This document shows positions 50,114-57,786 of a stretch of DNA of 64,000 bases, piece by piece (positions within the stretch are counted from its first letter, which is position 1; each line of letters begins with the position of its first letter). The position numbers and the translations under genes were made by a program. This DNA comes from Paenalcaligenes sp052103955 (GTDB taxonomy: Bacteria; Pseudomonadota; Gammaproteobacteria; Burkholderiales; Burkholderiaceae_B): the NCBI GenBank assembly GCA_052103955.1, contig JBQELO010000002.1, forward strand, positions 186,001-250,000, written 5' to 3'. The notes beneath the pieces were generated by a model. The model did not search any database. It saw only the letters and a list, made by a program, of their open reading frames with translations, and was not told the DNA's origin.

Positions 50114-50956
50114 TTATTCCTTTACTACTGGTACACGCAGTACGCCAATCTCTGAGATTTCCACCATTAAGGTGTCTCCCTCACGTAGATACAAAGGCGG
50201 CTTACGCTTCATTCCCACGCCTTCAGGTGTTCCCGTTGCAATCACATCCCCAGCACGCAATTCGGTGAAGCTGCTAATGTATGCAATCAGTTCAGGAACA
50301 GAAAAAATCAGTTGATCGCAGCCGTCGTGCTGCACACGCTGTTCATTGACAAAAGTACTCAGCACTAACGCATTCACCTCAGGAACACTATCAGCCGTCA
50401 CAATCCATGGCCCTAATGCACCGCTATGCCTGAAATTTTTACCTGGTGTCACTTGCTGGGCATGCTTCTGAAAATCGCGTACAGAGTTCTCGGCCATACA
50501 GGTGTAACCACCCACATAATCCATCGCGTTTTCCACTGTGATATGGCGACCTGGTTTTCCTATCACTACAGCCAGTTCACCCTCGTAGTCCAACTGTTCT
50601 GACACAGAAGGCACCACAATAGGCTGTTGATGCCCCGCTAGCGAATCTGGGAAACGTATAAAGAGGGAAGGGTAGATAGGTAGTTCTTTACCTGACTCAA
50701 GTACGTGCTTACCGTAGTTAAGGCCCACACAAATAATCTTAGATGTGCAGTTCACAGGGGGCAGCCAGCTGACTTCGTTAGCCGCTATGGCATACTGCAT
50801 GCAATTTTTCATTGCCGACTCTAATTCCCCTACACCAGCAGCCAAACCCTCTGCGTGCGTAGGCCAAACTGTATGCAAAGGAATGATTTTTTGAGTATTC
50901 TTTTGATATACACCCCAGAACTGCTGTTCTTGGTATTCGAAACAGACAATATGCAT
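50114..50956 (-). CDS. Fumarylacetoacetate hydrolase family protein
   Basis: 280 aa, metal-dependent FAH-fold enzyme of the group that hydrolyses acylpyruvates or isomerises/decarboxylates C7 oxo-dienedioates. The carboxylate ligands are in LDYEGELAVVIGKPG; CVGLNYGKHVLESG, FIRFPDSLAGHQQPIVVP and GDVIATGTPEGVGMKRKPP are family blocks. ATG 50956 has GGAG six bases upstream; an earlier ATG at 50974 lies inside the operator and is rejected. First gene of the eight-gene catabolic operon. Confidence 0.88.
   Translation of the reverse strand: MHIVCFEYQEQQFWGVYQKNTQKIIPLHTVWPTHAEGLAAGVGELESAMKNCMQYAIAANEVSWLPPVNCTSKIICVGLNYGKHVLESGKELPIYPSLFIRFPDSLAGHQQPIVVPSVSEQLDYEGELAVVIGKPGRHITVENAMDYVGGYTCMAENSVRDFQKHAQQVTPGKNFRHSGALGPWIVTADSVPEVNALVLSTFVNEQRVQHDGCDQLIFSVPELIAYISSFTELRAGDVIATGTPEGVGMKRKPPLYLREGDTLMVEISEIGVLRVPVVKE
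50794..50805. promoter_or_regulatory. Operator-like site inside the FAH-family gene
   Basis: ACTGCATGCAAT matches the island operator at 11 of 12 positions and lies about 150 bp inside the first gene of the catabolic operon. It may be an auxiliary looping site or chance. Confidence 0.25.
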
Positions 50957-50967
50957 CCCAGTCTCCG

Positions 50968-50979
50968 ATTGCATGCAAT
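50968..50979. promoter_or_regulatory. Island operator copy 1 (ATTGCATGCAAT)
   Basis: Perfect 12-bp palindrome directly upstream of the ribosome site of the FAH-family gene, the first gene of the catabolic operon. One of four near-identical copies in the island. 52 bp centre-to-centre from copy 2. Confidence 0.7.
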
Positions 50980-51019
50980 AAAGCAGTTATTATTCTTTTT
51001 AACCTAATTTTTCCGCATT

Positions 51020-51031
51020 ATTGCATGCAAT
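51020..51031. promoter_or_regulatory. Island operator copy 2 (ATTGCATGCAAT)
   Basis: Perfect palindrome in the FAH/GntR divergent region, 73 bp before the GntR start. With copy 1 it brackets the likely promoters of both directions, suggesting autoregulation as well as control of the catabolic operon. Confidence 0.7.
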
Positions 51032-51103
51032 TTTGTGGTGATCAAGCTTTAGACTTAAAGTTTCGAGCAAATACCTGCGACAAGCCCATAGGAAAACTCA
51101 TCC

Positions 51104-51871
51104 ATGTCTGCCAAATCACAAACAGAAAGAGTCATATCCCAACTTCGGGAAATAATCCTGTCAGGCGAGGTTGCGCCTGGTGAACGCCTAACGGAAATCC
51201 ATTACGCCAAACGCTTAGGCGTCTCTCGTACACCTTTACGCTTAGCATTGGCTGAGCTGGAAAAAGAAGGGTTGCTGGAACAAAAAACCTCCAGAGGTTT
51301 TAGGGTGCGGAATTTCTCCATCGACCACATCGGCGATGCCGTTGAAGTGCGCGGAGTGCTAGAAGGAATGGCTGCACGCATTCTGGCTGAACGAGGTCTA
51401 ACGCCAGAGACCGAACAACAATTAAAACTTTCGGTACAGCAAGGTAAAGACCTGATTTGTAATGCCATCAGCGAACAAAAAATGGTGGATGCCCAAGCCT
51501 GGAGAAAAATTAACCAGCAATTCCACGAGTGTTTAGTGCTAGCCAGCCAAAACTCTGCTTTGATTGAGGCCATTCAACACAACAACAAAACACCCTTTTC
51601 TGGCCCAGCTGCCATGACACTCAATACGGCTCCCACCCAACTGGAGACCGCATTTGTGCAACGCGCTCAGGCAGACCATGAAGATGTACTGGAGGCACTA
51701 ACACTGCGCCAAGCAACTCGTGCTGAAGCGTTAATGCGCGAACACGCCTATAGAAGCCGCATCAACAAACGCAAGCTAATTGAAAGCATGCGTCAGGGAC
51801 GGCATGCTACGCAGAGTCTTCAACCGTCTACTCTGGGTATTGCCAACGAGCTGCAAGCTATTCAAGCGTAG
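51104..51871 (+). CDS. GntR-family regulator (FCD subfamily) of the catabolic island
   Basis: 255 aa. Winged helix-turn-helix at about residues 5-70 (ERVISQLREIILSG, RLTEIHYAKRLGVSRTPLRLALAELEKEGLL), then an all-helical FCD ligand domain (VRGVLEGMAARILAERG, later NQQFHECLVLAS). It is the only regulator inside the island and is divergent from the catabolic operon. The palindrome ATTGCATGCAAT, present near each island promoter, is its probable operator. Many FCD regulators are repressors released by a pathway intermediate. Confidence 0.9.
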   Translation: MSAKSQTERVISQLREIILSGEVAPGERLTEIHYAKRLGVSRTPLRLALAELEKEGLLEQKTSRGFRVRNFSIDHIGDAVEVRGVLEGMAARILAERGLTPETEQQLKLSVQQGKDLICNAISEQKMVDAQAWRKINQQFHECLVLASQNSALIEAIQHNNKTPFSGPAAMTLNTAPTQLETAFVQRAQADHEDVLEALTLRQATRAEALMREHAYRSRINKRKLIESMRQGRHATQSLQPSTLGIANELQAIQA

Positions 51872-51881
51872 AGTACGACTT

Positions 51882-51918
51882 AGCGTGTGCTGCATAAACT
51901 CTGCAACACACGCTTTTT
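51882..51918. terminator. Terminator after the GntR gene
   Basis: AGCGTGTGCTGCA (51882-51894) pairs with TGCAACACACGCT (51902-51914), one mismatch, and a run of five T. It lies between the convergent GntR and aldolase genes. Confidence 0.85.
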
Positions 51919-51952
51919 GACTACTAACGCAGAAAGCCGTAGCGCTACACTG

Positions 51953-52723
51953 CTAGGTGTTTTTAAAATTTTCCAGCAAGTCTACACACTGACGTCTCAA
52001 CAACACCATATCCACGCCCACAGCCACGAACGTCGCACCTAGATCCAGATATGTTTTTGCTTGCGCTACATCCACCTGCAAAATACCAGCCGCTTTACCA
52101 GATGCCACAATTTTTTGCATGGCAGCACTAATCGCTTCCACCACCACTGGATGAGCAGACTGGCCCGGATAACCCAAACTGGCAGCCAGATCTGCTGGTC
52201 CAATAAACACGCCGTCTACACCCTCTACCTGCAAAATATCATCCAAAGCAGCTAACCCTGCTACGGTTTCTACCTGACACAGTATGCAGAGTTCCTCATT
52301 GGCCTTAGCCAAATAGTCTGTCACTCCACCCCATAAAGCAGCTCTGGCTAACGCCGTACCAATACCACGGGTTCCTTGTGGAGGATAACGTAAGGCTGAC
52401 ACCACTTGCGAAGCCTCTTCTGCTGACTCAATCATCGGGATCAGGAAATTACGCCCTCCAATATCGGACAGCTGCTTCAATAATGCGGGGTTACTGTCTA
52501 CAGGACGAACCACTGGTGCCACCGGGTATGCGGCTACGGCTTGCAATTGTGCCAACATAGTCTGCACGGTGTTGGGGGCATGCTCCCCATCAATTAGTAC
52601 CCAGTCATAACCCGTACTAGCACATAGTTCCGCAATATAAGGGCTAGTACTTCCAAGCCATAAACCAATCTGGGCATGCTGCGCTTGCAATGCCGCTTTA
52701 AAGCTATTTTTTGATACTTTCAT
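51953..52723 (-). CDS. HpcH/HpaI-type class II pyruvate aldolase
   Basis: Cleaves 4-hydroxy-2-oxo acids, in the HpaI group 4-hydroxy-2-oxoheptanedioate to pyruvate and succinate semialdehyde; 256 aa, metal-dependent TIM barrel. QIGLWLGSTSPYIAELCASTGYDWVLIDGEHAPN contains the conserved Asp-Glu-His, and CQVETVAGLAALDDIL and GVDGVFIGPADLAASLGYPG the metal/pyruvate site. ATG 52723 has AGGAG ahead. One base after the hydratase stop, so the two are cotranscribed. Confidence 0.92.
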   Translation of the reverse strand: MKVSKNSFKAALQAQHAQIGLWLGSTSPYIAELCASTGYDWVLIDGEHAPNTVQTMLAQLQAVAAYPVAPVVRPVDSNPALLKQLSDIGGRNFLIPMIESAEEASQVVSALRYPPQGTRGIGTALARAALWGGVTDYLAKANEELCILCQVETVAGLAALDDILQVEGVDGVFIGPADLAASLGYPGQSAHPVVVEAISAAMQKIVASGKAAGILQVDVAQAKTYLDLGATFVAVGVDMVLLRRQCVDLLENFKNT

Positions 52724-52724
52724 C

Positions 52725-53540
52725 CTAGCGCTCCTGCTCTGTGAACTGGCATTGAATAGCACCTAATGGGCCGTAATCAGCATGGAACACATCGCCTGCT
52801 TTTGCCCACACCGGACGAGTAAAAGAGCCTGACAAGATCACTTGCCCAGCTTTCAACCCCACACCCAACGTCCCCAACCTGTTCGCCAGCCACAGCACTC
52901 CATTCGCGGGATGGTTCAACACGCCTGCAGCAAGACCTGTCTCTTCTATCTGCCCATTACGACTTAAGATCGCCCCCAACCACCTTACGTCAAAATCATG
53001 TAAACGAGCTGGGCGCCCACCTAGCACCACCGCTGCATTGGCCGCATTATCCGCAATAGTATCTAGCACTTTGCGTGTCACACCAGTTTGAGGGTCTACC
53101 TGATGAAAACGAGCATCTATGATTTCCAGCGCGGGCTGGATATACGCAGTTGCATCATAAACATCGGTCAGTTCTAGGCCTGGCCCCGACAAATCCTTAG
53201 CCAATACAAACGCCAGCTCCACTTCTACCCTAGGAACAATGAACTTGTTTATAGGCAGCTTGCTACAGTCGCCATAGAACATGTCATCTAACAAAACCCC
53301 AAAATCTGGTTCGTCTATATTTGACGATAATTGCATGGCTCTAGAGGTCAGCCCCACCTTATGGCCTCGTATACGACGCCCTTGCGCACACTTCAAATCT
53401 ACCCATGCTGTCTGTATGGCATAGGAGTCCTCTATGCGCATTTCTGGGTATCGCAACGACACCTGACGAGCCTGCTGTCCCATCTGCTCACTTTGCTCTA
53501 GTTCTCGTGCTATCAGCTCTATTGTCTTCCTATCCAACAT
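52725..53540 (-). CDS. 2-oxo-hept-4-ene-1,7-dioate hydratase (HpaH family)
   Basis: Adds water to a C7 oxo-enedioate to give 4-hydroxy-2-oxoheptanedioate, the aldolase substrate; 271 aa (HpaH about 267). GHKVGLTSRAMQLSSNIDEPDFGVLLDDMF, the metal ligands in PRVEVELAFVLAKDL and GVLNHPANGVLWLANRLG are typical. A perfect AGGAGGAG precedes the ATG. Operator copy 3 lies 31 bp upstream. Defines a two-gene lower-pathway operon with the aldolase. Confidence 0.92.
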   Translation of the reverse strand: MLDRKTIELIARELEQSEQMGQQARQVSLRYPEMRIEDSYAIQTAWVDLKCAQGRRIRGHKVGLTSRAMQLSSNIDEPDFGVLLDDMFYGDCSKLPINKFIVPRVEVELAFVLAKDLSGPGLELTDVYDATAYIQPALEIIDARFHQVDPQTGVTRKVLDTIADNAANAAVVLGGRPARLHDFDVRWLGAILSRNGQIEETGLAAGVLNHPANGVLWLANRLGTLGVGLKAGQVILSGSFTRPVWAKAGDVFHADYGPLGAIQCQFTEQER

Positions 53541-53570
53541 AACTCCTCCTTATTTATGTACAAATACTCA

Positions 53571-53582
53571 ATTGCATGCAAA
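53571..53582. promoter_or_regulatory. Island operator copy 3 (ATTGCATGCAAA)
   Basis: Matches the island palindrome with one change at the last base; the TTGCATGCAA core (53572-53581) is intact. 31 bp before the hydratase start. Confidence 0.65.
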
Positions 53583-53790
53583 ATAACCAAGACACAACGT
53601 AACGAATTTTATGTCAAAAGCATGTTTTCATCTATATGAAAACCCTAACAAGAACCAAAAATACACATATATATGCTTATAAATCAATATCTTATAATTA
53701 ATTACTACAAATTTAAAACATCTTGATCTATACAGTTTCACTATGCTAAATTGTTTTGCACATAAATACGAAAAAGCATTTTTTATATAA

Positions 53791-53802
53791 ATTGCATGCA
53801 AT
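53791..53802. promoter_or_regulatory. Island operator copy 4 (ATTGCATGCAAT)
   Basis: Perfect palindrome just before the ribosome site of the transporter operon, 220 bp from copy 3 across an AT-rich divergent region with no gene. Confidence 0.68.
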
Positions 53803-53814
53803 ATGGAGACAGTT

Positions 53815-54879
53815 ATGGAGCAGGCTCTTACACAAAACCGTAGTATGTGGCACAAGACCCTCTACAACAGCGCAGCCGTGCTTACCGCCTGCGTTCTACC
53901 CTTTACCTGTAATGTCTATGCCACTGAGAATTCAGCCTTAGACACACTGGCACAGGCCGCAGAAAAGAACGGCAAAGCGATCACATGGTATGAAAGCTCA
54001 CCCGAGGACCAAATCAAAAAGGTGCTAGAGGCCTTCAATCAAGATTACCCAAAAGTACAAGTCAAATATGTAAGGCTAGTTGGCGGTAATGAGCTTGCCT
54101 CACGAGTCATACAAGAAGAACAAGCCGCAGGCAGAAGTGCCGACGTGCTAACAGGCGGCCCAGACCATCTATGGCAGCTAAATGAACGTCACCTGCTGCT
54201 TGAAATGGATGCCACCACCTTAGGGCTATCCGAGGCACTGCTGCCAGTACCCTATGCCATCCCAACCGCAGCCTCCATCTACGTACAAATATGGAACACC
54301 CGTAAAGTACCTGCCGATGCCGTCCCTAACTCATGGGAGGAGCTGATTAATCCTACGTGGAAAAACAAGATTGGGAACTGGGTGCGTGCCGCAGCATTCA
54401 CACAGTTGGCTAGCGTTTGGGGCGTAGATAAAGCAGAAGAAGAACTGCGTAAGTTTGTGCAGCTCAAGCCTTATCTTTTCAAGTCCACATTCCCGCTAGC
54501 GCAAGGTGTGGCCTCCGGCGAGGTGGATATTGCCATCGGCTTCTACCACTCTATGCAACCTGTTATGCAGGCAGGTGCTCCCGTGGACTACAAGCTACTG
54601 AATCCCACTCCCATGCATACCATTTCATCATCCATTGCTAAGTCCTCGGTTAACCCAGACGCCGCACAGCTACTGGCTGTTTGGCTGACCACTAGCCGCG
54701 GCGCTACCGCCTACGAAGAAGCTACCTCTAGAGGTAACCCATTTGTAGAAGGTACTAATGCTCATGAAATGTTATCCACCGTAGAAGTTGCAGACTGGCC
54801 TTTCGATAAAAGTTCCGAGCTCGCCGAGTTAACTGACAAGTTCAATGCCATTCTTGCTGATGGCGCAACAGTGAAATAG
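53815..54879 (+). CDS. ABC transporter periplasmic binding protein (iron(III)/AfuA-like family)
   Basis: 354 aa solute-binding protein, family 1, with a long N-terminal region before a hydrophobic signal (cleavage near VYA). ITWYESSPEDQIKKVLEAFNQDYPKVQVKYVR and the later DVLTGGPDHLWQLNERHLLLEM are typical of the FbpA/AfuA/PotD-like superfamily. The tyrosine pair that binds ferric iron in FbpA is not apparent, so an organic acid ligand is more likely in this context. ATG 53815 has GGAGA five bases before it and is preferred over ATG 53803. First gene of the import operon. Confidence 0.82.
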   Translation: MEQALTQNRSMWHKTLYNSAAVLTACVLPFTCNVYATENSALDTLAQAAEKNGKAITWYESSPEDQIKKVLEAFNQDYPKVQVKYVRLVGGNELASRVIQEEQAAGRSADVLTGGPDHLWQLNERHLLLEMDATTLGLSEALLPVPYAIPTAASIYVQIWNTRKVPADAVPNSWEELINPTWKNKIGNWVRAAAFTQLASVWGVDKAEEELRKFVQLKPYLFKSTFPLAQGVASGEVDIAIGFYHSMQPVMQAGAPVDYKLLNPTPMHTISSSIAKSSVNPDAAQLLAVWLTTSRGATAYEEATSRGNPFVEGTNAHEMLSTVEVADWPFDKSSELAELTDKFNAILADGATVK

Positions 54880-54905
54880 CCTTTTTTATACAGTTTTGTG
54901 TCAAA

Positions 54906-54933
54906 TTCAGCCCGTGGTGACTCCTGGGCTGAA
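54906..54933 (+). other. Stem-loop between binding-protein and permease genes
   Basis: TTCAGCCC (54906-54913) and GGGCTGAA (54926-54933), perfect 8-bp stem, 12-nt loop, no T-run. Same position in the operon as the hairpin at 914-938. Confidence 0.5.
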
Positions 54934-54953
54934 TAACTGCTGGAGTCAACTCA

Positions 54954-56672
54954 ATGACATCCTCATTCCCCTTATTTACTAAGCTCAAACTGGGAATCCC
55001 CTTTCTTGTCATTTTTCTTATTCTTGTTTACCTAGTGCTGATCCCACTGGGTATTCTAATTATTAGTAGCCTGACACCTTCAGGGCTTCCTTTTGATCCC
55101 GGCTGGACCCTACAGAACTACCTACTGGTGTATCAAGATATACAGTTCTGGAAAATGGTGTGGACCACCATACAGTTCGCCGTAGGATCCATGCTAGGCG
55201 CCATGCTGCTGGGTATTAGCCTCGCGTGGGTAGTTGAGCGTACAGACTTGCCAAAAAAAGGCATGCTGCGCCTAGTACTATCCTTGCCCATGGCGATCCC
55301 GCCTTTCTTGCTAGCTATTGGCTGGAGCTTACTGCTTAGCCCCAGAATCGGCTTTATCAATACTTTATTGCAAGACTGGTTTGGCCTGGAAGAAGCACCT
55401 TTCAACATTTACTCGCTGGGGGGCATGATTTTTGTACAGGCTATCTCACTGGTACCCTCTACCTTTCTGATCCTCAGCCCTGCTTTTAGGAATATGGATC
55501 CTAGCCTCGAAGAAGCTGCCATGACCTCTGGCGCTAGCCGTTGGCACCTGTTTACCCGCATTTTTATTCCACTGCTATCACCCTCGCTACTCGCCGCTGC
55601 TATCTTTATGCTGATGGTAGGTTTTTTAGTGTTCGATGTACCCGGCACTCTAGGTATGCCCGTTAATATTTTCGTGCTGTCTAGCCGCATCATGTATCTC
55701 GCCACTGATAGCGCTGGCGGTATGTCTGCGTACCATATCATCAGTACTATTGCCGTGTTTTTCTTGGTGATCTTATTACTGCAAGCCAGTGTTTATCACC
55801 GCTTAACACGTAATGCCAGTCGCTTCGTCACCGTGACAGGAAAAAACTTTCGACCACGACAGTTCAAGTTAGGGGCCTGGAAGCGTCCTATACAAATTCT
55901 GATCTTCCTGTTCTTTGCTGTGGCCACCATTATCCCACTGGGTATTTTGCTATGGACCAGTCTTACTCCATGGTTAATGCCTCCTTCAGCCGAAGGTATG
56001 GCCATGCTTTCGTTGAACAACCACCTCGCATTCTTCACTAATGATCTGACCTTGTCTGCTCTGCTGAACTCACTAGTGATTGGTGTTTTCGCTGCAACTG
56101 CCGTTGCATTGTTCTCGGTGCTCACTTCGTGGTTCGTTGTTCGCTCTGGTAGTAAAGCCGGCAAATTTATCGATTTGCTGGCTTTCCTACCTATTGCCAT
56201 ACCTGGAACCATGATTGGTATTGCCTTGGTTTATGTCTATCTAAATCTACCGGCACTGCAAATCTACGGCAGCATCTGGATCATTGCTATCGCCTACATC
56301 ACGACCTACATCCCATTTGGTACACGCAGCACCAACTCCGTCATGATGCAGATGCACAAGGAGCTAGAAGAAGCGGCCAGAACGTCGGGTGCATCATGGC
56401 TACAAGTCATGCGTAAAGTGGTGTTACCTCTGACCCTACCTGCAGCCATGGCTGTATGGATATGGGTGGTTGCGCACTGTATCCGAGAGTTGTCATCCGC
56501 ACTACTGCTACAGGGCGGGGAAAACCAAACATTGCCCGTTGTGCTATGGAATTTCTGGGTAGGTGGAGAACCCAACAAAGCGGCAGCCGTAGGCCTGTGG
56601 CTAGTGGCTCTGCTATTTATCACCATGTTCCTTTGGCAGGTCTGGGGCAAGAAATCATTAAAAAATAGGTAA
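54954..56672 (+). CDS. ABC transporter permease, fused double-domain type
   Basis: Inner-membrane permease with two complete transport domains in one chain, 572 aa, about 12 membrane segments. Each half has its own ATPase-docking loop: LEEAAMTSGASRWHLFTRIFIPLLSPS near 185 and LEEAARTSGASWLQVMRKVVLPLTLPA near 470. This FbpB-like fusion is typical of iron(III)-type importers. Directly upstream of the ATPase (13 bp). Confidence 0.92.
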   Translation: MTSSFPLFTKLKLGIPFLVIFLILVYLVLIPLGILIISSLTPSGLPFDPGWTLQNYLLVYQDIQFWKMVWTTIQFAVGSMLGAMLLGISLAWVVERTDLPKKGMLRLVLSLPMAIPPFLLAIGWSLLLSPRIGFINTLLQDWFGLEEAPFNIYSLGGMIFVQAISLVPSTFLILSPAFRNMDPSLEEAAMTSGASRWHLFTRIFIPLLSPSLLAAAIFMLMVGFLVFDVPGTLGMPVNIFVLSSRIMYLATDSAGGMSAYHIISTIAVFFLVILLLQASVYHRLTRNASRFVTVTGKNFRPRQFKLGAWKRPIQILIFLFFAVATIIPLGILLWTSLTPWLMPPSAEGMAMLSLNNHLAFFTNDLTLSALLNSLVIGVFAATAVALFSVLTSWFVVRSGSKAGKFIDLLAFLPIAIPGTMIGIALVYVYLNLPALQIYGSIWIIAIAYITTYIPFGTRSTNSVMMQMHKELEEAARTSGASWLQVMRKVVLPLTLPAAMAVWIWVVAHCIRELSSALLLQGGENQTLPVVLWNFWVGGEPNKAAAVGLWLVALLFITMFLWQVWGKKSLKNR

Positions 56673-56685
56673 TTAAGGAGCGCCC

Positions 56686-57786
56686 GTGTTAAAGATTGAC
56701 AATCTACAAGTCCATTACCAGACCGAACACGGTCTGGTAGAGGCCGTCAAATCCATATCACTAGAAGTTAAGGCCGGTGAGTTCTGTACTTTTCTTGGCC
56801 CTAGCGGATGCGGTAAGACCACGACGCTACGCTGCATTGCGGGGCTAGAAGAGCCCACTCGCGGCAGAATACTCATAGACAACGAAGAAGTATTTAACTC
56901 CGACAACCAAACCCTGGTCCCCACGCACAAACGTAATCTAGGGATGGTATTTCAGTCTTATGCTATTTGGCCGCACATGAGCGTATTTGAGAACGTGGCC
57001 TTCCCGTTGCAAAATGCTGGCAAATCCAAAACAGCCATTCAACAAGCCGTACAACATGCCCTAGAAATGGTTGGCCTAGGTGATTTCTCAAGCCGCTCAG
57101 CCACACAACTTTCAGGCGGCCAACAGCAGCGTGTAGCATTGGCACGAGCCATTATTCGTAATGGCAAGGTACTACTGCTTGATGAACCGCTCTCTAACCT
57201 AGATGCGAAGCTGCGCGAGCAAATGCGTGATGAGTTACGAGAGCTACAACTGAAGTTGCAAACCACCACCATTTTTGTGACGCACGACCAAGATGAAGCC
57301 TTGGCTATGTCTGACCGCATTATCGTCATGCAAAAAGGCAATATTGTGGAGCAGGGCACGCCTTTTGAACTGTATCAGCGACCACGCAAACTGTTTACGG
57401 CTAACTTCATCGGTAAAGCCGATGTACTAGAGTGTTGCTACCAAGAAAGAAGAGGGGACTTCACTCTTGTTAAAACCAAGCTAGGTGTAATCGTTGCCAG
57501 CGATCCGCACAACCTTGGCGACAAAACTGGCTATGTCATGATTCGCCCCGAGGCCATCACCATCCATACTACGACTCCAAATTCATCCGACACTAGCAAT
57601 CAGCTAGAAGCCCGTTTGGTAAAAAAAGTATTCATAGGTGAGAAAACAGAATACCAATTCAAAACCCCAACAGGCCACTTGATCTCGGCAATTGCCCCTT
57701 CGTATATCCAGGTTCCTGCTGACAAAAGTATCACCCTGCACTTCCAGCCAGAACGCTGTGTACTACTGGAGAAAGAACCAGCATGA
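56686..57786 (+). CDS. ABC transporter ATP-binding protein
   Basis: Cytoplasmic ATPase of the importer, 366 aa, with a C-terminal TOBE-like regulatory domain. Walker A GPSGCGKTT near 40, signature LSGGQQQRV near 140, Walker B VLLLDEPLSNLD near 160 and the H-loop VTHD are present. Start is GTG (56686), supported by AAGGAG five bases ahead. Overlaps the enolase-superfamily gene by 4 bp. Confidence 0.92.
   Translation: MLKIDNLQVHYQTEHGLVEAVKSISLEVKAGEFCTFLGPSGCGKTTTLRCIAGLEEPTRGRILIDNEEVFNSDNQTLVPTHKRNLGMVFQSYAIWPHMSVFENVAFPLQNAGKSKTAIQQAVQHALEMVGLGDFSSRSATQLSGGQQQRVALARAIIRNGKVLLLDEPLSNLDAKLREQMRDELRELQLKLQTTTIFVTHDQDEALAMSDRIIVMQKGNIVEQGTPFELYQRPRKLFTANFIGKADVLECCYQERRGDFTLVKTKLGVIVASDPHNLGDKTGYVMIRPEAITIHTTTPNSSDTSNQLEARLVKKVFIGEKTEYQFKTPTGHLISAIAPSYIQVPADKSITLHFQPERCVLLEKEPA

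Noticed and set aside
53815..57786. Annotation as a ferric iron uptake system
   Set aside because: Family resemblance only; shared operator and coupling to a catabolic enzyme argue for an organic ligand.
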